This document shows, piece after piece, positions 42,203 to 44,316 of a DNA stretch of 44,316 nt. The first letter of the stretch is position 1, and each line of letters starts with the position of its first letter. Both the position numbers and the translations under genes were made by a program. The stretch is taken from the NCBI GenBank assembly GCA_023228225.1, contig JALOBO010000011.1, positions 1 to 44,316 of the forward strand. The letters run 5' to 3'. The DNA is from Clostridia bacterium (lineage in GTDB: Bacteria > Bacillota > Clostridia > Christensenellales > UBA1242). The notes beneath the pieces are model-generated. The model did not search any database, was not told the origin of the DNA, and was given only the letters and a program-made list of their open reading frames with translations.

Positions 42203-42250
42203 TGTCCCAAAAGTGGCATTTTTTGCAAAATCCAATGTCACAAAAGTGGC
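42203..42250 (+). repeat. two direct repeats at the 3' end of the recombinase gene
   Basis: TGTCCCAAAAGTGGC (42203-42217) and TGTCACAAAAGTGGC (42236-42250) differ at one base, with a 33-bp period. They lie just beyond the recombinase stop, where integrative elements often carry arm-type binding sites or their terminus. A transposon-end relic is the other option. Confidence 0.6.
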
Positions 42251-42261
42251 TTAAAGGATTA

Positions 42262-43674
42262 TTACATCTCTGCTTCTTGTTTTTTGCGCTTCTTTTGCTC
42301 TTGTTCGTAAGCAATATTATCGTTTTCATTTTCCTGTTCTTGTTCTTGTTCTTGTTTTAATTTCTTTTGTTGCAAATATTTAATCAATTCTTCAAGTTCA
42401 TTAGCTTTCAAGTTTTCTAAAACATTTTCTTTTTTAGGCTCAGGTGTTAAAACGCTTTTTGTTGTATACTGCTCATTAAAAATATTGGTGGCTTGTTTAA
42501 AGTAACTCTTATCAACAGAGTTATAAGTTGTGATTGTAGTTTTAACCGATTTGTGTCCGAGCAAGGCTTGAATTACTTTTGGGTTTTCATTTGCTTCAAA
42601 TAAAATGTTAGAGTAGGTGTGGCGCAGCCCGTGGAAGTGAATGCCATATTTTTTTAGATCATACTTTTTTAAAAAGTTTTCAAATATCTTTTTACTGCCC
42701 GAATATGTCCTAACGCTACCATTGTCATTTGCAAACACAAACGCATTTGGTTTGAGTAAATCAATGTTGTTGTTTTTACCCTTAAAATACTGTGTTTTTT
42801 CGTGATATTTGAGTGCATCTACTAAAATATCGGGCATAGGCACTTCACGCACAGAACAGGCCGTTTTGGTGTCGCCAACAACGGTTAATCTTTTCAGTAT
42901 TTTTCCGTTCTCATCAAACTTTGGAATAATGGTAACACCGCGTTCCACTTTTAATGTTTTATTATTAAAATCAACATTACCCCAAGTTAGTGCAAGCACT
43001 TCGCCCGTTCGCAGTCCGGCAAACATCATGCACATGCAAAATGCCTTTAAAAAATCATGCTCATTTAAAGCGGTTAAAAACTTATTTCTAATTTCTAATG
43101 GAATAGCTTTATATTTGTTTTCGCTGTCATAAATTTTTCTTTCATTACTTCTAACTTTCGTTTTGTTCACGGGATTGCTGGTAGCAAAATTGTTTTCAAT
43201 AGCATACTCAAAAAACTGATTAAGCAAAAATTTAATCTTTTTCACAGTTGCCAAACTATAGTTTTTTGCAAGAAGTTCATTTAGAATTTTTTGAACAGTT
43301 ATGTTTGTAATCTCATCAAGTTTCATATTGCCAATTCGTGGCTCTATATGTATTTGAAAATTTCTAAAATTGCCCTCAAAACTTCGCGGACTGACAGAGT
43401 TCTGTTTAAAAATCAAAAGCCATTCTTTCATAATTGGTCCTAAACTTGAATTGTTAACATAGTCAAAATTATCACTTGCAATTCTATTAGTTAACGCAAT
43501 CAACTTTTCGGAAACCTCGGCTCTAGTTTTACCATAAATGCTTTTTCGTTTTGGCTTGCCATCATCAGAGTAACCTAAGCTAACCGTTCCAGCCCATCTG
43601 CCGTCACTTCTTTGGTAAATACTTCCTTCGCCATTGTTCCTTCTTGTTTGACTTACAATTCTTCTTTTATTCAT
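42262..43674 (-). CDS. tyrosine recombinase / integrase
   Basis: A phage/ICE-type integrase of about 470 residues. N-terminus: arm-binding domain (GEGSIYQRSDGRWAGTVSLG, residues about 17-36, AP2-like). Middle: SAM-like core-binding domain (about 78-170). C-terminus: catalytic domain with R224 (AGLRTGEV), HGLRHTY box H350/R353, H376 (LLGHKS) and nucleophile Y386 (TTYNSVD), numbered from the GTG at 43680. A low-complexity Glu/Gln/Lys tail (last 45 residues) is unusual. ATG 43674 follows GAGGTG closely. The gene points toward the tRNA-Ile cluster, 3.3 kb away, with cargo in between. It marks an integrative element whose other genes lie beyond the right edge, or whose end is just downstream of it. 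Confidence 0.93.
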   Translation of the reverse strand: MNKRRIVSQTRRNNGEGSIYQRSDGRWAGTVSLGYSDDGKPKRKSIYGKTRAEVSEKLIALTNRIASDNFDYVNNSSLGPIMKEWLLIFKQNSVSPRSFEGNFRNFQIHIEPRIGNMKLDEITNITVQKILNELLAKNYSLATVKKIKFLLNQFFEYAIENNFATSNPVNKTKVRSNERKIYDSENKYKAIPLEIRNKFLTALNEHDFLKAFCMCMMFAGLRTGEVLALTWGNVDFNNKTLKVERGVTIIPKFDENGKILKRLTVVGDTKTACSVREVPMPDILVDALKYHEKTQYFKGKNNNIDLLKPNAFVFANDNGSVRTYSGSKKIFENFLKKYDLKKYGIHFHGLRHTYSNILFEANENPKVIQALLGHKSVKTTITTYNSVDKSYFKQATNIFNEQYTTKSVLTPEPKKENVLENLKANELEELIKYLQQKKLKQEQEQEQENENDNIAYEQEQKKRKKQEAEM

Positions 43675-43729
43675 TCGCACCTCACAATATTTTCTTGTCT
43701 TTGATTAATGGTTCCTTGTAATATAGAGA

Positions 43730-43744
43730 GGTTAAATTTTAACC
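43730..43744. promoter_or_regulatory. 15-bp palindrome upstream of the integrase
   Basis: GGTTAAA and TTTAACC are perfect inverted arms around a single T. It lies 55 bases before the integrase start, an operator-like place. Confidence 0.45.
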
Positions 43745-43751
43745 AAAATGG

Positions 43752-43877
43752 AAGTAGGTGTCCTACTTGCCGTAACGCCAGAGTGTGTTTCACTTGCTGC
43801 TTCACCGCACACTTACAGTGTTTCACCCCAAAGCCTTATTTTATAAGGGTTACAGGGGTGTAAAAACGCCAAGTGAA
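43752..43877. ncRNA. candidate multi-helix structured element
   Basis: Nested inverted repeats: hairpin AAGTAGG-TGT-CCTACTT (43752-43768). Outer helix TTCACTTG (43789-43796) with CAAGTGAA (43870-43877) encloses hairpin ACACT-TAC-AGTGT (43809-43821) and helix CACCCC (43824-43829) with GGGGTG (43855-43860), itself capped by CCTTAT-TTT-ATAAGG (43834-43848). The enclosed set looks like a three-way junction. It is richer in G+C than the DNA around it. It may be an integrase leader RNA (minus strand), a small RNA or an origin-like DNA structure. Confidence 0.4.
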
Positions 43878-43987
43878 GCAACTCTTTTCCTGCTTATAAA
43901 ATCTTACATAGTTTTACTCTCAAAACCTCCTTAAAAATGTTCTTATGGTCATCAATTTTTTTCACAACATATTTCATAAGAAAAAAC

Positions 43988-44276
43988 ACCCTACACTATA
44001 TATACCCCCTAAAATTCCAAAAGTGTGGTATAAATAGCAAAAGTATTTTCAAAATCTTTAAATACTTGCAATTATTCTGCCCAATAGACTATTCTTTCTA
44101 CCTAACAATTCTTTGTTTTATGCAGAATGGTTTTCGCATATAGGAAACACCTAAGCAGTTTGATTTTAAATACCACCAAATAATAAGTGCCTAAAAACAA
44201 ATTTACCCTCTACTATATAAGCCCCCTAAAATTTAAAAAGTGTCATACTAAATTCAAAAATAATTTCAAATATTTT
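43988..44276 (+). repeat. diverged direct repeat pair
   Basis: Bases 43988-44068 and 44204-44276 share a pattern: ACCCT, CTACTATATA or similar, CCCCCTAAAATT, AAAAGTGT, then an A/T-rich tail with TTTCAAA. They are 216 bp apart and clearly related though imperfect. The stretch 43878-44316 holds no convincing gene. Confidence 0.6.
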
Positions 44277-44316
44277 TTATAACATACCAATATACGTTTC
44301 AATTTGGACTTGATTT

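Noticed and set aside
42157..42360. Plus-strand hydrophobic reading frame of 67 codons
   Set aside because: Mostly the complement of the Gln/Glu-rich tail of the integrase; no ribosome site.
43937..44143. Plus-strand reading frame of 68 codons upstream of the integrase
   Set aside because: No ribosome site, unusual composition, and it overlaps the diverged repeat; looks like a chance frame.

Overview
The window is about 44 kb of AT-rich DNA (roughly one third G+C by eye) from a low-GC Gram-positive anaerobe, most likely an uncultured member of the Clostridia. This rests on a SpoVB-type flippase, a DUF421/DUF4363 pair, a ywlE-rpiB pair, a clostridial-type Rnf operon, AGGAGG-like ribosome sites and mostly TAA stops. 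TGA is used as a stop, mainly where genes overlap, so a recoded genetic code is unlikely.

Layout. 1-160: 3' part of an rRNA operon (5S rRNA and terminator). 201-4280: a small accessory patch with a NUDIX gene broken by a stop, an acetyltransferase scrap, three unrecognised proteins and an M14-type carboxypeptidase. 4355-8598: protein-arginine phosphatase, RpiB, a lipoprotein, a membrane-anchored protein and GTPase HflX. 8670-9688: a tiny Gly/Cys-rich hydrophobic protein and a membrane protein. 9992-13405: a giant Ig-like surface protein. 13548-19212: two winged-helix/membrane paralogues, then uvrB and uvrA. 19266-21976 (minus): spoVB, DUF421, DUF4363. 22094-25410: a LysM protein and a second giant surface protein. 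25564-26376: a sulfite-exporter-family permease split into two half-size genes. 26463-32075: an Rnf operon in the order C-D-G-G2-E-A-B. 32197-36633: phosphoesterase, a putative zincin and two exported proteins. 36789-38931: gltX, tRNA-Ala and tRNA-Ile.

The right end (38655-44316) is accessory. Two 100-bp tandem units, each carrying only the 5' half of a tRNA-Ile, precede the intact tRNA-Ile. Then come a DUF4238 protein, a two-gene DarT1-like/NADAR toxin-antitoxin module and a tyrosine recombinase on the minus strand. A 25-bp element with one mismatch lies upstream of both cargo transcription units. A nested set of inverted repeats that could fold into a multi-helix RNA lies upstream of the recombinase.

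The two strongest leads are (1) a variant Rnf complex whose RnfB stops after its first Fe-S domain (96 residues, no ferredoxin-like clusters) and which has an extra two-domain RnfG-like subunit, and (2) a DarT1-like ADP-ribosyltransferase whose N-terminus resembles the GreA/GreB C-terminal domain, translationally coupled to a NADAR antitoxin. All family assignments come from reading motifs; no search was run.
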